Shown: positions 6,286 to 14,954, numbered from the stretch's first letter. The stretch is DNA of 22,715 bases from JAFKKF01 sp035651055 (GCA_035651055.1 DASRGK010000031.1:1-22715), one strand, 5' to 3'. Numbers and translations are program-made. The notes: generated by a model from the letters alone, not told the origin.

Positions 6286-8049
6286 ATGAACGTCTTCAAC
6301 GATTTCACCGACAGAATTAAGAAGATCGTTCAGGCGATTGCCGGAAGTGCCGTAACCGACTCGGACCTTGCCCGCATCGTGGTCGAAACTCCGCGCGAGG
6401 CCGGTCACGGCGATCTCGCCTGCAACGCCGCGATGGTGCTGGCGAAGCCGCTGGCGATGAAGCCCCGGGAACTCGCGACCCGTATCGCCGCGAGCCTCGC
6501 CTCCGATCCCGACGTCGATGCGGCCGAGGTGGCGGGCCCCGGCTTCATCAACCTTCGCCTCCGCATGCCCTACTGGCATCGTGCGCTCGGCGCGCTCATC
6601 GCGGCGGGCGCCGAGTACGGCCGGAGCAACCTCGGCAAGGGCGAGCCCGTCAATGTCGAGTACGTTTCCGCCAACCCGACCGGGCCGATGCATGTCGGCC
6701 ATGCCCGCGGCGCCGTCTTCGGCGATTCCCTCGCCAATCTGCTCGCGGCGGCCGGCTTTGCGGTCACCCGCGAATATTACATCAACGATGGCGGCGCGCA
6801 GGTCGATCGCCTCGCCCGTTCCGCCTACCTCCGCTACCGCGAGGCCGTCGGCGAGGACATCGGCGAAATTCCCGAGGGTCTCTACCCCGGCGACTACCTT
6901 GTCCCCGTCGGCAAGGCGCTCGCCGAGGAATATGGCCGGACCCTCCTCGACGAGGCCGAGGAGCGTTGGCTGCCGCTCGTCCGCGATTTCACCGTCGCAC
7001 GCATGATGGACCTCATCCGCGAAGACCTGGTCGCGCTCGGCATCCGTCACGAGGTCTTCTCCTCGGAGCGGGCGCTGTCGGACCCCGTGAACGGCGGCCC
7101 GAGCCGCGTCCAGTCGGCCCTCGCCACACTCGAGGCGAAGGGCCTCCTCTATCGCGGCATTCTCGAACCGCCGAAGGGCAAGCTGCTCGAGGACTGGGAG
7201 CCGCGCGAGCAGACCCTCTTCCGGGCGACCGCCTTCGGCGACGACATCGATCGCCCGCTTCTCAAGTCGGACGGCAGCTACACCTACCTGACCCCCGACA
7301 TCGCCTACCACCACGACAAGTTCCTGCGCGGCTTCCGCGACATGATCGTGGTCGTCGGCGCCGACCATGCCGGCTACGTCAAGCGCCTCAAGGCGGCGGT
7401 GGCGGCTGTCACCGACAATCAGGCCCGCATCGACGTGAAGCTCTGCCAGCTGGTCAAGCTCTATCGCGGCGGCGAGCCCTACAAGATGTCGAAGCGGGCC
7501 GGAGACTTCATCACCGTTCGTGAAGTGGTGGATGAGGTCGACCGCGATCCCGTCCGCTTCATGATGGTCTTCCGCAAGAACGACGCGCCCCTCGACTTCG
7601 ACTTCGAGAAGGTCAAGGAGCAGTCGAAGGATAACCCCGTCTTCTACGTCCAGTACGCCCACGCCCGCACCGCCTCGATCTTCCGCCAGGCGGAAGCCGA
7701 GATGCCAGGCCTGAAGCCCGATCTGGCCGCGCTCTCGGCTGCGGCATTCGACCGCCTCGCCGATCAAGGCGAAATGGGCCTCATCCGCCGCCTGGCGGAG
7801 TACCCGAAAGTGCTGGAAGCTGCGGCCGAAGCCCACGAGCCCCACCGCGTCGCCTTCTACCTTTATGAGCTGGCTTCAGACTTCCACGGGCACTGGAATC
7901 GGGGCAAGGAGTTGCCGCAATTGCGCTTTATTAACCAAACCGACCCAGATTCGACGTTGGCGCGCCTTGCTCTGGTCCATGCCACAAAATTGGTGTTGTC
8001 CTCCGGTTTGGCTATCCTTGGTGTAGGCGCGCCGGAAGAAATGCGTTGA
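6286..8049 (+). CDS. argS: arginyl-tRNA synthetase
   Basis: A class I aminoacyl-tRNA synthetase of 587 aa that charges tRNA-Arg. The N-terminal Add1 domain (about 1-110) includes ETPREAGHGDLACNAAMVLA. The HIGH signature appears as HVGHARG (residues 136-142) after VEYVSANPTGPM, and KMSKRAG lies near residue 400. The C-terminal DALR anticodon-binding domain begins around FYVQYAHARTASIFRQA and ends LAILGVGAPEEMR. The final 190 nt (7861-8049) drop to about 55 percent GC against roughly two thirds in the rest of the gene, without loss of protein features. It is followed after 61 nt by the SPOR-domain gene. Confidence 0.97.
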   Translation: MNVFNDFTDRIKKIVQAIAGSAVTDSDLARIVVETPREAGHGDLACNAAMVLAKPLAMKPRELATRIAASLASDPDVDAAEVAGPGFINLRLRMPYWHRALGALIAAGAEYGRSNLGKGEPVNVEYVSANPTGPMHVGHARGAVFGDSLANLLAAAGFAVTREYYINDGGAQVDRLARSAYLRYREAVGEDIGEIPEGLYPGDYLVPVGKALAEEYGRTLLDEAEERWLPLVRDFTVARMMDLIREDLVALGIRHEVFSSERALSDPVNGGPSRVQSALATLEAKGLLYRGILEPPKGKLLEDWEPREQTLFRATAFGDDIDRPLLKSDGSYTYLTPDIAYHHDKFLRGFRDMIVVVGADHAGYVKRLKAAVAAVTDNQARIDVKLCQLVKLYRGGEPYKMSKRAGDFITVREVVDEVDRDPVRFMMVFRKNDAPLDFDFEKVKEQSKDNPVFYVQYAHARTASIFRQAEAEMPGLKPDLAALSAAAFDRLADQGEMGLIRRLAEYPKVLEAAAEAHEPHRVAFYLYELASDFHGHWNRGKELPQLRFINQTDPDSTLARLALVHATKLVLSSGLAILGVGAPEEMR

Positions 8050-8110
8050 GCGTTTTCCGGCGGGCCGGAAGGGCCCTGCAGCAACAGCCCCTTGAGTGGA
8101 TGAAAGGCCG

Positions 8111-10246
8111 ATGGCCGACCGCTACGAGCCGAAACTTTCGGTGCGTCCGATGAGCGAGCGGAAGCCTGCCCAGCCGCCGGCCGAGGACGATCCGCTTTTG
8201 GAGCTGACCCGCATGATCAGCGGGCGCTCGACCTTCGATCCGGCGCCCGCCCAGAAGAACAAGACTGTTCCCGCTGCCACCTCGGCGGGGGCGTCCCAGG
8301 GCGACTCCGGCCTGGCGATGGATCTCGAATCCGAGCTGATGAGCGACCTCCAGGCCTCCTTCGGCCTGATCCGGGACGGAATGGCGTCGCCGGCCGCGGC
8401 CAAGGCCGCCCCGGCGCCGGCTCCCGCCGCCCCGGCGGCTCCGCCGAAGCCGGCTGCCCCGTCACCGGCGGCGACCGCCGCCGAGCCGTCGCCGCGTCCC
8501 GCCCCGGCCGCAGCGTCGGGTCAGCCGTCGGCGGCCGCGCCGCGCGCGGACCGCGTCCCGCCGCCGATACCGCCCCGGTCCGAGCGCCAGAACATCCCGG
8601 TCGCGCCGCCGCTCGCCCGCGCCGACCGTCCCGTGCTTCCCAACCCCCCCGCGAGCGTCGCGCCACCGCCCGCGGCCCCGTCGGCCAGCGCGCCCACGCT
8701 TGGCGAGCGCACCAGCATCTACCGGTCGAACAACAGCCCGACCGTCGACCTCAGCCACCTGCAGATGCGCCCGACCGCCGCGCCCGCGGCGGCGCCGGCG
8801 CCGCCGCCGAAGGGCAACGTGCCGCGCTGGGGCGCCGCTTCGGCGGCCGCCGAGGCGGGTAGGGCCGCCGCACCGGCAGCGCCGGAAGCCCCGAGCAAAT
8901 TCGCCCCGCCGCGTGCAGTGGCCGCTCCCCCGCCGAGGAGCGAGGCGCCCGAGGTCGAGGTCGGCGAGGAGCCGTTCGAACTCACCCCGGAAGACGAGTT
9001 CGCCATTGAGGATCTGAGCGCGCTCCCCGAATACGGCGACAACGAAGTCCCGTTCCCCGAGGACGAGCTCGCCGGGCTTTCGCGCCGCCGCAACGGCCGC
9101 GCCATCGGCGCCATCGCCGGCGTGCTGGTCATCGCGCTCGCCGGTGGCCTCGCCTATTTCATGCTAAGCGACTCTTCCAGCACCGCGCCGCCGATCATCG
9201 CCGCCGACCCGACGCCGACCAAGGTCATCCCGGACCAGACCGCCGAAGCGCCGGTCGCCAAGGATACCGACCGCGTCGATGCGCTCGACACCAGCGGCGA
9301 CACCAACCTCGTCAAGCCGGACGAAAGCGCGGTCGCCGCGCTCCCGACCGATACCGACTCCAAGAATCCGATCTCGCGGGTCCTCCTGCCGGCCGGGCCC
9401 GGCTATGATGCGCCTGCCGACGGCGAAGCCGCTGCCGGCGATGCCGCCGCCGACGAATCGGGGCAGATCGGCCCGAAGAAGGTGCGCACCGTCGTCGTCC
9501 GGCCGGATGGCACCATCGTCAGCACCGAGGCGGTCGCCGCCGACGGCTCGACGCCGCCGGTCGTAACCCCGCCGCCCGCGGCCACGCCGGTTGCGGCCGC
9601 GCCGGCGCCTGCCGCCCCCGCTGCCGACGCTTCGCTGCCGCTCGAGCCGACCGCCGCGCCGAAGGAAACCGGCATGGACACGGTCCTCAACGGCAAGGGC
9701 ATCCCGGTCGATACCGATCCGCTCGCCACCGCCGCCAAGGCGGACACGGCGGCCGCGCCGCCCTCTGACGCGACCCCGCCCTCCGGCGCGACGCCGCCTC
9801 CGGTAGCCGCCTCCGAACCGGCGCCCGCCCCGCCGACCGGCACCGTTCCGGCCACCGATCCGGCCGAGGTGGCCGCCGCGCCGCCGATCAACGCCGTGCC
9901 GCCGACGAAGCCGGTGAAGCCGCCGAAGCCGGTGGTCGTCGCCGCCAAGCCGATGCAGCTGACGCCGGCCCCGGCCGCCGCAGCCGCCCCGGCGCTGCCC
10001 TCCGGTGCGGCGCTCGTCCAGCTTTCCTCGCAGAAATCCGAGGACGCCGCCCGCTCGACCTATGCCGGGCTGCAGCGGAAGTTCGCCGCGATCCTTGGGC
10101 CGTACAAGCCCAACATCGCGCGCGCCGATCTCGGCGACCGCGGCATCTACTACCGCGTCCGGGTCGGGCCGTTCTCGGCCGCCGACGCGGCGCGCCTCTG
10201 CGAGGACCTCAGAGCGGCCGGCGGCGAGTGCATCATCGCCCGTTGA
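8111..10246 (+). CDS. SPOR-domain envelope protein with single membrane anchor
   Basis: A 711-aa bitopic protein. Residues 1 to about 330 are cytoplasmic, disordered and very rich in Ala and Pro, ending in an acidic stretch (EEPFELTPEDEFAIEDLSA). One transmembrane helix (about 332-354, IGAIAGVLVIALAGGLAYFM) follows a basic SRRRNGR. A long Ala/Pro-rich periplasmic linker leads to a C-terminal SPOR domain (about 631-711: ALVQLSSQKSEDAARSTYAG through YYRVRVGPFSAADAARLC). SPOR domains bind denuded septal peptidoglycan, so the protein probably localises to the division site. The ATG at 8111 has GAAAGG upstream; a GTG at 8096 is also in frame. Its position between argS and nagZ is conserved in this group. 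Confidence 0.88.
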   Translation: MADRYEPKLSVRPMSERKPAQPPAEDDPLLELTRMISGRSTFDPAPAQKNKTVPAATSAGASQGDSGLAMDLESELMSDLQASFGLIRDGMASPAAAKAAPAPAPAAPAAPPKPAAPSPAATAAEPSPRPAPAAASGQPSAAAPRADRVPPPIPPRSERQNIPVAPPLARADRPVLPNPPASVAPPPAAPSASAPTLGERTSIYRSNNSPTVDLSHLQMRPTAAPAAAPAPPPKGNVPRWGAASAAAEAGRAAAPAAPEAPSKFAPPRAVAAPPPRSEAPEVEVGEEPFELTPEDEFAIEDLSALPEYGDNEVPFPEDELAGLSRRRNGRAIGAIAGVLVIALAGGLAYFMLSDSSSTAPPIIAADPTPTKVIPDQTAEAPVAKDTDRVDALDTSGDTNLVKPDESAVAALPTDTDSKNPISRVLLPAGPGYDAPADGEAAAGDAAADESGQIGPKKVRTVVVRPDGTIVSTEAVAADGSTPPVVTPPPAATPVAAAPAPAAPAADASLPLEPTAAPKETGMDTVLNGKGIPVDTDPLATAAKADTAAAPPSDATPPSGATPPPVAASEPAPAPPTGTVPATDPAEVAAAPPINAVPPTKPVKPPKPVVVAAKPMQLTPAPAAAAAPALPSGAALVQLSSQKSEDAARSTYAGLQRKFAAILGPYKPNIARADLGDRGIYYRVRVGPFSAADAARLCEDLRAAGGECIIAR

Positions 10247-10272
10247 ATGGCGGCCCCCGTCCGAGCCCGACG

Positions 10273-11295
10273 GTGAAGGCCTTCATCTCCGGCTGCGCCG
10301 GGCCCCGGCTGCTGCCCGAAGAGGCCGCGTTCTTCGCCCGCGAGCAGCCCTGGGGTCTCATTCTCTTCAAGCGCAACTGCGCCGATGCCGAGAGCATCCG
10401 CAACCTCGTCCGCGACTTCCGCTTCGCCGTCGGCCGCGTCGACGCGCCGGTGCTGATCGACCAGGAAGGCGGCCGCGTCCAGCGACTGTCGCCGCCCGGC
10501 TGGCCGTCCTATCCGCCGGCGAGGGCGCTCGGCCAGCTCGCCGAACATGATGCCGCCGCGGGCGAGCGCGCCGCCTTCCTGCACGCCCGCCTGATCGCCG
10601 CCGACCTCCTCGATCTCGGCATCGATGTCGATTGCCTGCCGCTCCTCGACGTGGTCCCCGGGGTCAGCGCCGCGATCGGCAACCGCAGCTTCGGCGCCGA
10701 TCCGGCGATTGCCGCGCGCCTCGGCCGCGCCGTCGCCGAGGGACTTGCCGCCGGCGGCGTCCTGCCGGTGATGAAGCATATTCCCGGCCACGGCCGCGGC
10801 GAGGCCGACAGCCACCACGCGCTTCCCGTCGTCGATGCCGATCTGGACACGCTCGCCCGGACCGACTTCGCCCCGTTCGTGGCGCTCGCCGACCTGCCGA
10901 TGGCGATGACCTGCCATGTTGTCTACACCGCAATCGACCCCGACAACCCGGCGACCACTTCCGCCACCGTCATCCGCGATATCATCCGGCGACGAATCGG
11001 TTTCGGCGGCCTCCTGATGAGCGACGACGTTTCGATGAACGCCCTTTCTGGGGATTACGGGGACCGCGCGCGGCGCATCTTTGCCGCCGGCTGCGATCTC
11101 GTGCTTCACTGCAACGGGCGGATCGAGGAGATGCGGGCCGTGGCGGAGGCCGCGCCCGCGCTTGCCGGGGAGGCCGGCGGGCGGGCGGCGCGGGCTCTCC
11201 TTGCCCGCCGCGAGCCGCAGGCCTTCCGGCGCGCCGATGGCCGCGCCGAGCTCCTGGAACTCGCCGCGCGGGTTCACTGGACCCCGGTCGCCTGA
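10273..11295 (+). CDS. nagZ: beta-N-acetylhexosaminidase
   Basis: A glycoside hydrolase family 3 enzyme (340 aa) that removes GlcNAc from anhydromuropeptides in cytosolic peptidoglycan recycling. Visible motifs: PVLIDQEGGRVQRL near the N-terminus, the family signature KHIPGHGRGEADSHHALP (from about residue 167) with the acid/base His, and the catalytic Asp in LLMSDDVSMNAL (about 250). There is no signal peptide, as expected for NagZ. The start is uncertain: the GTG at 10273 gives MKAFISGC, while a TTG at 10243 overlapping the previous stop and a GTG at 10228 are also in frame. It is probably translated by coupling, since no clear ribosome site is seen. Confidence 0.93.
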   Translation: MKAFISGCAGPRLLPEEAAFFAREQPWGLILFKRNCADAESIRNLVRDFRFAVGRVDAPVLIDQEGGRVQRLSPPGWPSYPPARALGQLAEHDAAAGERAAFLHARLIAADLLDLGIDVDCLPLLDVVPGVSAAIGNRSFGADPAIAARLGRAVAEGLAAGGVLPVMKHIPGHGRGEADSHHALPVVDADLDTLARTDFAPFVALADLPMAMTCHVVYTAIDPDNPATTSATVIRDIIRRRIGFGGLLMSDDVSMNALSGDYGDRARRIFAAGCDLVLHCNGRIEEMRAVAEAAPALAGEAGGRAARALLARREPQAFRRADGRAELLELAARVHWTPVA

Positions 11296-11297
11296 CC

Positions 11298-12125
11298 GTG
11301 TCCGACCTCAATCAGGAACAGATGTGGGAGGTCTACCGCGCCCCGCCGCGGCCGGACGGCGAGCCTTCGCTGATGATCGACGTCGACGGGTACGAAGGCC
11401 CGCTCGACCTGCTCTTGACGCTCGCCCGCAACCAGAAGGTCGACATCACCCGCATCTCGATCCTGGCGCTTGCCGAGCAGTATCTCGCCTTCATCGAGCG
11501 CATCCGCGACCTTCGCCTGGAAGTCGCCGCCGACTATCTCGTCATGGCGGCGTGGCTCGCCTACCTCAAGTCGAAGCTCCTTCTCCCGGAAGAGGAGGGC
11601 GAGGAGCCGACCGGCGAGGAGCTTGCCGCCGAGCTTGCCTTCCGCCTCCGCCGCCTCGAGGCGATGCGCGATGCCGCCGCCCGGCTCGCCAACCGCAACC
11701 GCCTCGGCCGCGACGTCTTCCCGCGCGGCGCGCCCGAGCCGGTGGTGGTCGTCCGCCACGCCGAATATTCCGCCACGCTCTACGACCTGCTTGCCGCCTA
11801 CGCCCAGCGCCGCCAGGAGAAGGCGATCGGCATCGTCACGGTGAAGAAGCGCCAGGTCTGGTCGCTCCACGACGCCCGCGACATGCTGACCCGGCTGATC
11901 GGGCGGATGGCCGACTGGACGCCGATGGAGGTGTTCCTCTCGCCCCATTTCTCGACGCCGGAAATGCGCGCGACCGTGCGCGCCAGCTCCTTCGGCGCCA
12001 GCCTCGAACTCGTCCGCGAGGGCCGCATCGAACTCCGCCAGACCGAGCCTTTCGCCCCCCTCTACATGCGCGACCGCATTCACGCCGTGCCCTTGCCGGC
12101 CCCGGAGGCCCCGACCGATGCCTAG
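11298..12125 (+). CDS. scpA: segregation and condensation protein A
   Basis: ScpA is the kleisin of the bacterial SMC condensin complex and bridges the SMC heads. The 275-aa product contains the N-terminal YEGPLDLLLTLARNQKVDIT, then ISILALAEQYLAFIE and ADYLVMAAWLAYLKSKLLLP, and a C-terminal winged-helix region ending near FAPLYMRD. The GTG start lies 2 nt after the nagZ stop; an in-frame ATG at 11322 with AGGA upstream is an equally acceptable start, giving MWEVYRAPP. The 3' end overlaps scpB by 8 nt. Confidence 0.93.
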   Translation: MSDLNQEQMWEVYRAPPRPDGEPSLMIDVDGYEGPLDLLLTLARNQKVDITRISILALAEQYLAFIERIRDLRLEVAADYLVMAAWLAYLKSKLLLPEEEGEEPTGEELAAELAFRLRRLEAMRDAAARLANRNRLGRDVFPRGAPEPVVVVRHAEYSATLYDLLAAYAQRRQEKAIGIVTVKKRQVWSLHDARDMLTRLIGRMADWTPMEVFLSPHFSTPEMRATVRASSFGASLELVREGRIELRQTEPFAPLYMRDRIHAVPLPAPEAPTDA

Positions 12126-12819
12126 TTCCAACGCCGCCGTCGTCATTGCCGTCGACAACGACGCCAATTCCCGCGCCGAGACGCCGGACGACCACCGCCA
12201 GACGCAGCGCATGCTGGAGGCGCTGCTCTTTGCCGCGGCCGAGCCGCTTTCGGCCGCCGACCTTGCCGGCCGCCTGCCCGAGGGGACCGACATCATCGGC
12301 CACCTGAAGGAGCTGCAGGAGGCCTATGCCGGCCACGGGGTGAATCTCGTCCAGGTCGCCGGCAAGTGGCTCTTCCGCACCGCAGGCGACCTCTCCTTCC
12401 TGCTCTCGCGCCAGGCGGTCGAGCAGAAGCGCCTGTCGCGGGCGGCGCTGGAGACGCTCGCCATCATTGCCTACCACCAGCCCGTCACCCGCGCTGAGAT
12501 CGAGGAAATCCGCGGCGTGGTTACCTCGAAGGGCACCCTCGACATGCTCCTTGAGACCAACTGGATCCGGATGCGCGGCCGCCGCAAGACCCCGGGCCGC
12601 CCGGTCACCTACGGCACCACCGAGGCCTTCCTCGCCCATTTCGGCCTCGACAGCGTCGGCGACCTGCCCGGCGTCGAGGAACTGAAAGGCGCGGGCCTCC
12701 TTGATTCCCGCGTCCCGCCGGGCTTCAGCGTGCCCGAGCCGCGGGCGAGCGAGGAACTCGCCCCCGACGAGGACCCGCTCGACCCGAACGACCCCGAACT
12801 CTTCCCGCAGCCCGAATAG
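12118..12819 (+). CDS. scpB: segregation and condensation protein B
   Basis: ScpB (233 aa) dimerises and binds ScpA in the SMC complex. Two winged-helix domains are visible: MLEALLFAAAEPLSAADLAG at the N-terminus, and LSRAALETLAIIAYHQPVTR with AEIEEIRGVVTSKGTLDMLL in the second, followed by GRPVTYGTTEAFLAHFGL. The acidic Pro-rich C-terminus (about 205-233) is unstructured. Its ATG lies inside the end of scpA, indicating coupled translation and the fixed stoichiometry expected for partners. Confidence 0.95.
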   Translation: MPSSNAAVVIAVDNDANSRAETPDDHRQTQRMLEALLFAAAEPLSAADLAGRLPEGTDIIGHLKELQEAYAGHGVNLVQVAGKWLFRTAGDLSFLLSRQAVEQKRLSRAALETLAIIAYHQPVTRAEIEEIRGVVTSKGTLDMLLETNWIRMRGRRKTPGRPVTYGTTEAFLAHFGLDSVGDLPGVEELKGAGLLDSRVPPGFSVPEPRASEELAPDEDPLDPNDPELFPQPE

Positions 12820-12961
12820 GCGCGCCTCAGGGCCGGGACCCAGCCGCATTCGGTTTGCCTTGGGCGGCGTTTGGTCCTACATGGGATTGGGGTTCTTATG
12901 GCCGCCGGGCGCCGCCCTCGCGGGCGCGCCGCGCAAGGCCAGGCATACGGAGTAGAAAGCG

Positions 12962-13174
12962 ATGGGTGCTTGGGGAATCCAACACTGGTTGGTCGTTCTC
13001 GTCGTCGTCCTCGTCCTGTTCGGCGGTCGCGGCAAGATTTCCTCGCTGATGGGCGACTTCGCCCAGGGCATCAAGTCCTTCCGCAAGGGCATGGCCGACG
13101 ATGACAGCGCCAAGGTCGAGGCGCAGCGCGCCGTCGACATGGACAAGGCCCCTGAAAAGACCAAGGTGAGCTAG
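12962..13174 (+). CDS. tatA: twin-arginine translocase subunit TatA
   Basis: A 70-aa protein with one N-terminal transmembrane helix (about residues 6-20, IQHWLVVLVVVLVLF), the hinge FGGRGKI and an amphipathic helix (SSLMGDFAQGIKSFRKGM), then a charged tail. TatA oligomers form the pore of the twin-arginine pathway, which exports folded proteins. A GGAG about 9 nt upstream serves as ribosome site. The 142-nt gap from scpB could hold a promoter (TTGCCT at 12855-12860, 17 nt, TACATG), but this is weak. It is followed by tatB and tatC. Confidence 0.95.
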   Translation: MGAWGIQHWLVVLVVVLVLFGGRGKISSLMGDFAQGIKSFRKGMADDDSAKVEAQRAVDMDKAPEKTKVS

Positions 13175-13235
13175 AAGCTCGTCTTCTCGGGTACGGCCGC
13201 TGTTGCCGGTGCCGGCGGCCGAAGGCGCCTCTTGA

Positions 13236-13640
13236 ATGTTCGATATCGGTTGGTCGGAACTGCTGGTCATCGCCGTGGTGGCGATCGTCGTCATCGGGCC
13301 GAAGGACCTGCCCGGGGCGCTGCGCGCCTTCGGCCGCTGGACCGGCAAGGTGCGGCGCATGGCGGGCGACTTCCAGCGCCAGTTCAGCGAGGCCCTGAAA
13401 GAGGCCGAGCTCGACGACCTCCACAAGCTCGGCAAGGAAGTGAAGAACGCCGTCACCGAGCGCGTGAACCTGATGCGCGAGGAGACCGGCAAGGCCGTCG
13501 GCGAGGTGCGCGGCACGCTTGAGGCGGCCACCGCCGATCCCGAATTGTCCCGGCTTGCCGCCGACAAGGGCGTCGACGAGCCGGCGCCGCCGGTGACCAC
13601 GCCCGAGCCCGCCCCAGCCGCCGCCGAGCCAAAGCCGTGA
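13236..13640 (+). CDS. tatB: twin-arginine translocase subunit TatB
   Basis: A 134-aa TatB: it begins with the diagnostic MFDIGWSELLVIAVVAIVVI, with the GPKDLP hinge and conserved Glu8, followed by an amphipathic helix (ALRAFGRWTGKVRRMAGDFQ) and a long helical region. The C-terminus is Pro/Ala-rich. TatB binds TatC and receives twin-arginine precursors. Its stop overlaps the GTG of tatC (GTGA), so translation is coupled. Confidence 0.95.
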   Translation: MFDIGWSELLVIAVVAIVVIGPKDLPGALRAFGRWTGKVRRMAGDFQRQFSEALKEAELDDLHKLGKEVKNAVTERVNLMREETGKAVGEVRGTLEAATADPELSRLAADKGVDEPAPPVTTPEPAPAAAEPKP

Positions 13641-14446
13641 CCCCCGAGGAAGACGAGATCGAGGCGAGCCGGGCGCCGCTCCTCACCCATCTGATCGAAC
13701 TGCGCCAGCGGCTCGTCCGCGCGCTCCTCGCCGTGCTCGCCGCCTTCATCCTCTGCTTCTTCTTCGCCCGCCAGATCTACAACTTCCTGCTCATCCCCTA
13801 TGTCTGGGCGGCAACCGCGCATGGCGACGTGCCGCGCCTCATCTTCACCGCGCCGCAGGAATATTTCCTGACGCAGGTGAAGGTCGCGCTCTTCGGCGCG
13901 ATCTTCGTCGCCTTCCCGGTGATCGCGGTGCAGGTCTACAAGTTCGTCGCGCCCGGCCTCTACAAGAACGAGCGGAGCGCCTTCGTCCCCTACCTGATCG
14001 CGACGCCGATCCTGTTCGTCATGGGCGCGGCGCTGGTCTTCTTCGGCCTGATGCCGCTCGCCATGCGCTTCTTCCTCTCCTTCGAGCAGCCGGCCGGGGC
14101 GGGGCAGGCGGCGATCGACCTCCTACCGAAGGTCAACGAGTACCTGTCGCTGATCATGGCGCTGGTCGTCGCCTTCGGCCTCGTCTTCCAGCTTCCGGTC
14201 ATCCTGACGCTGCTCGCCCGGATCGGCGTCGTCACCAGCGACGGCCTTAGGGGCTACCGCCGCTACGCCATCGTCATCGCCTTCGTCGTCGCCGCGGTGC
14301 TGACCCCGCCCGACGTGATCAGCCAGTTCAGCCTCGCCATCCCGACGCTCGTCCTCTACGAGGGCGCGATCCTCTCGGTGCGGATGGTCGAGAAGCGCCG
14401 GGCCGCCGCCGAGGCCGAAGCCGCCAAGGCCGCCAAGGCGGCGTAG
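13637..14446 (+). CDS. tatC: twin-arginine translocase subunit TatC
   Basis: A polytopic 269-aa inner-membrane protein with six predicted helices and the family N-terminus LLTHLIELRQRLVRALLAVL, whose Glu is part of the signal-peptide site. Other landmarks are FTAPQEYFLTQVKVALFGAI, FVAPGLYKNER and FGLVFQLPVILTLLARIGVV; the region VLTPPDVISQ precedes the last helix. TatC recognises the twin-arginine signal peptide with TatB. The C-terminus carries an Ala/Lys-rich tail. The conserved next gene, serS, is displaced here by about 800 nt of repeats and a nuclease cassette. Confidence 0.96.
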   Translation: MTPEEDEIEASRAPLLTHLIELRQRLVRALLAVLAAFILCFFFARQIYNFLLIPYVWAATAHGDVPRLIFTAPQEYFLTQVKVALFGAIFVAFPVIAVQVYKFVAPGLYKNERSAFVPYLIATPILFVMGAALVFFGLMPLAMRFFLSFEQPAGAGQAAIDLLPKVNEYLSLIMALVVAFGLVFQLPVILTLLARIGVVTSDGLRGYRRYAIVIAFVVAAVLTPPDVISQFSLAIPTLVLYEGAILSVRMVEKRRAAAEAEAAKAAKAA

Positions 14447-14479
14447 TCGCGCCCAACTCGCCGCCGAACGCTCCCTCCA

Positions 14480-14524
14480 CCTGTCATCCCCGCGAAAGCG
14501 GGGACCCAGTAACCGAGACGCTGG
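14480..14524 (+). repeat. palindromic repeat, family A, left copy
   Basis: Contains a 7-bp stem TCCCCGC/GCGGGGA around a GAAA loop, inside the longer conserved block. It is an inverted partner of 14868-14912 and lies 33 nt after tatC, so its hairpin could also serve as a transcription barrier for the tat operon. Confidence 0.85.
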
Positions 14525-14528
14525 TAGA

Positions 14529-14858
14529 ATGGCCCGACGCAGGGCGTGCTCGGTGACCGGCAAACTCCACCAATACTTCGTCTACATCCTGGCCAGCGGG
14601 CTGGGCGGGACGCTCTACATCGGCGTGACCAACGATCTCGTCCGGCGCGTCTCCGAGCACCGAGCCGGCCTGGTCGAGGGGTTCACTCGAAAATACGGTG
14701 TCGTTCGCCTCGTGTACTTCGAAGAGTTCGGCGACATCCGTGACGCGATAGCGCGCGAGAAGCGGTTGAAGAAATGGAACCGCGCTTGGAAAGTTCAGCT
14801 CATCGAGGAGCGCAACCCGAATTGGGATGATCTGTTCCTCGGCCTGACCACAGGATGA
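14529..14858 (+). CDS. GIY-YIG family nuclease
   Basis: A 109-aa single-domain GIY-YIG protein of the small, UPF0213/UvrC-N type. The two name-giving strands read YFVYIL and LYIGVTND, followed by the catalytic Arg helix LVRRVSEHR, then GFTRKYGVVRLVYFEEF and the Glu helix AIAREKRLKKW, with a closing WKVQLIEERNPNWDDLF. All expected active-site positions are present, so it looks active. An internal GTG at 14553 would give a slightly shorter form closer to many relatives; no good ribosome site is seen for either. The natural substrate is unknown. Its tight fit between inverted repeats suggests, as inference, that the nuclease acts on those hairpins. Confidence 0.88.
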   Translation: MARRRACSVTGKLHQYFVYILASGLGGTLYIGVTNDLVRRVSEHRAGLVEGFTRKYGVVRLVYFEEFGDIRDAIAREKRLKKWNRAWKVQLIEERNPNWDDLFLGLTTG

Positions 14859-14867
14859 TGGCAAATC

Positions 14868-14912
14868 CCAGCGGCTCGTTTACTGGGTCCCCGCTTTCGC
14901 GGGGATGACAGG
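14868..14912 (-). repeat. palindromic repeat, family A, right inverted copy
   Basis: Reverse complement of the left copy with two mismatches (at the third and seventh of the inner twelve bases); the outer 33 nt (14880-14912) are identical, including the GAAA-looped stem. Confidence 0.85.
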
Positions 14913-14954
14913 TAGCGGGTCGATCAAATGCTCGTGCCTCTGAAATCAGGCCCC

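Larger units (their letters stand above)
14480..14912. mobile_element. putative GIY-YIG cassette with 45-nt terminal inverted repeats
   Basis: A 433-nt unit consisting of one nuclease gene with inverted copies of a palindromic repeat at both ends (14480-14524 and 14868-14912, 43 of 45 positions identical, the outer 33 exact). The repeat ends lie 4 nt before the start codon and 9 nt after the stop. The unit separates tatC from serS, genes usually adjacent in this block. No target-site duplication is obvious. Mobility is inferred from the structure, not shown. Confidence 0.5.

Noticed and set aside
6136..7845. 569-residue minus-strand frame opposite argS
   Set aside because: Same antisense effect; argS motifs on the plus strand are complete and the reverse product shows no recognisable family.
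8111..10246. The very long Ala/Pro-rich SPOR protein as a novel system
   Set aside because: Long disordered linkers around one membrane helix are ordinary for SPOR proteins at this position in Alphaproteobacteria.
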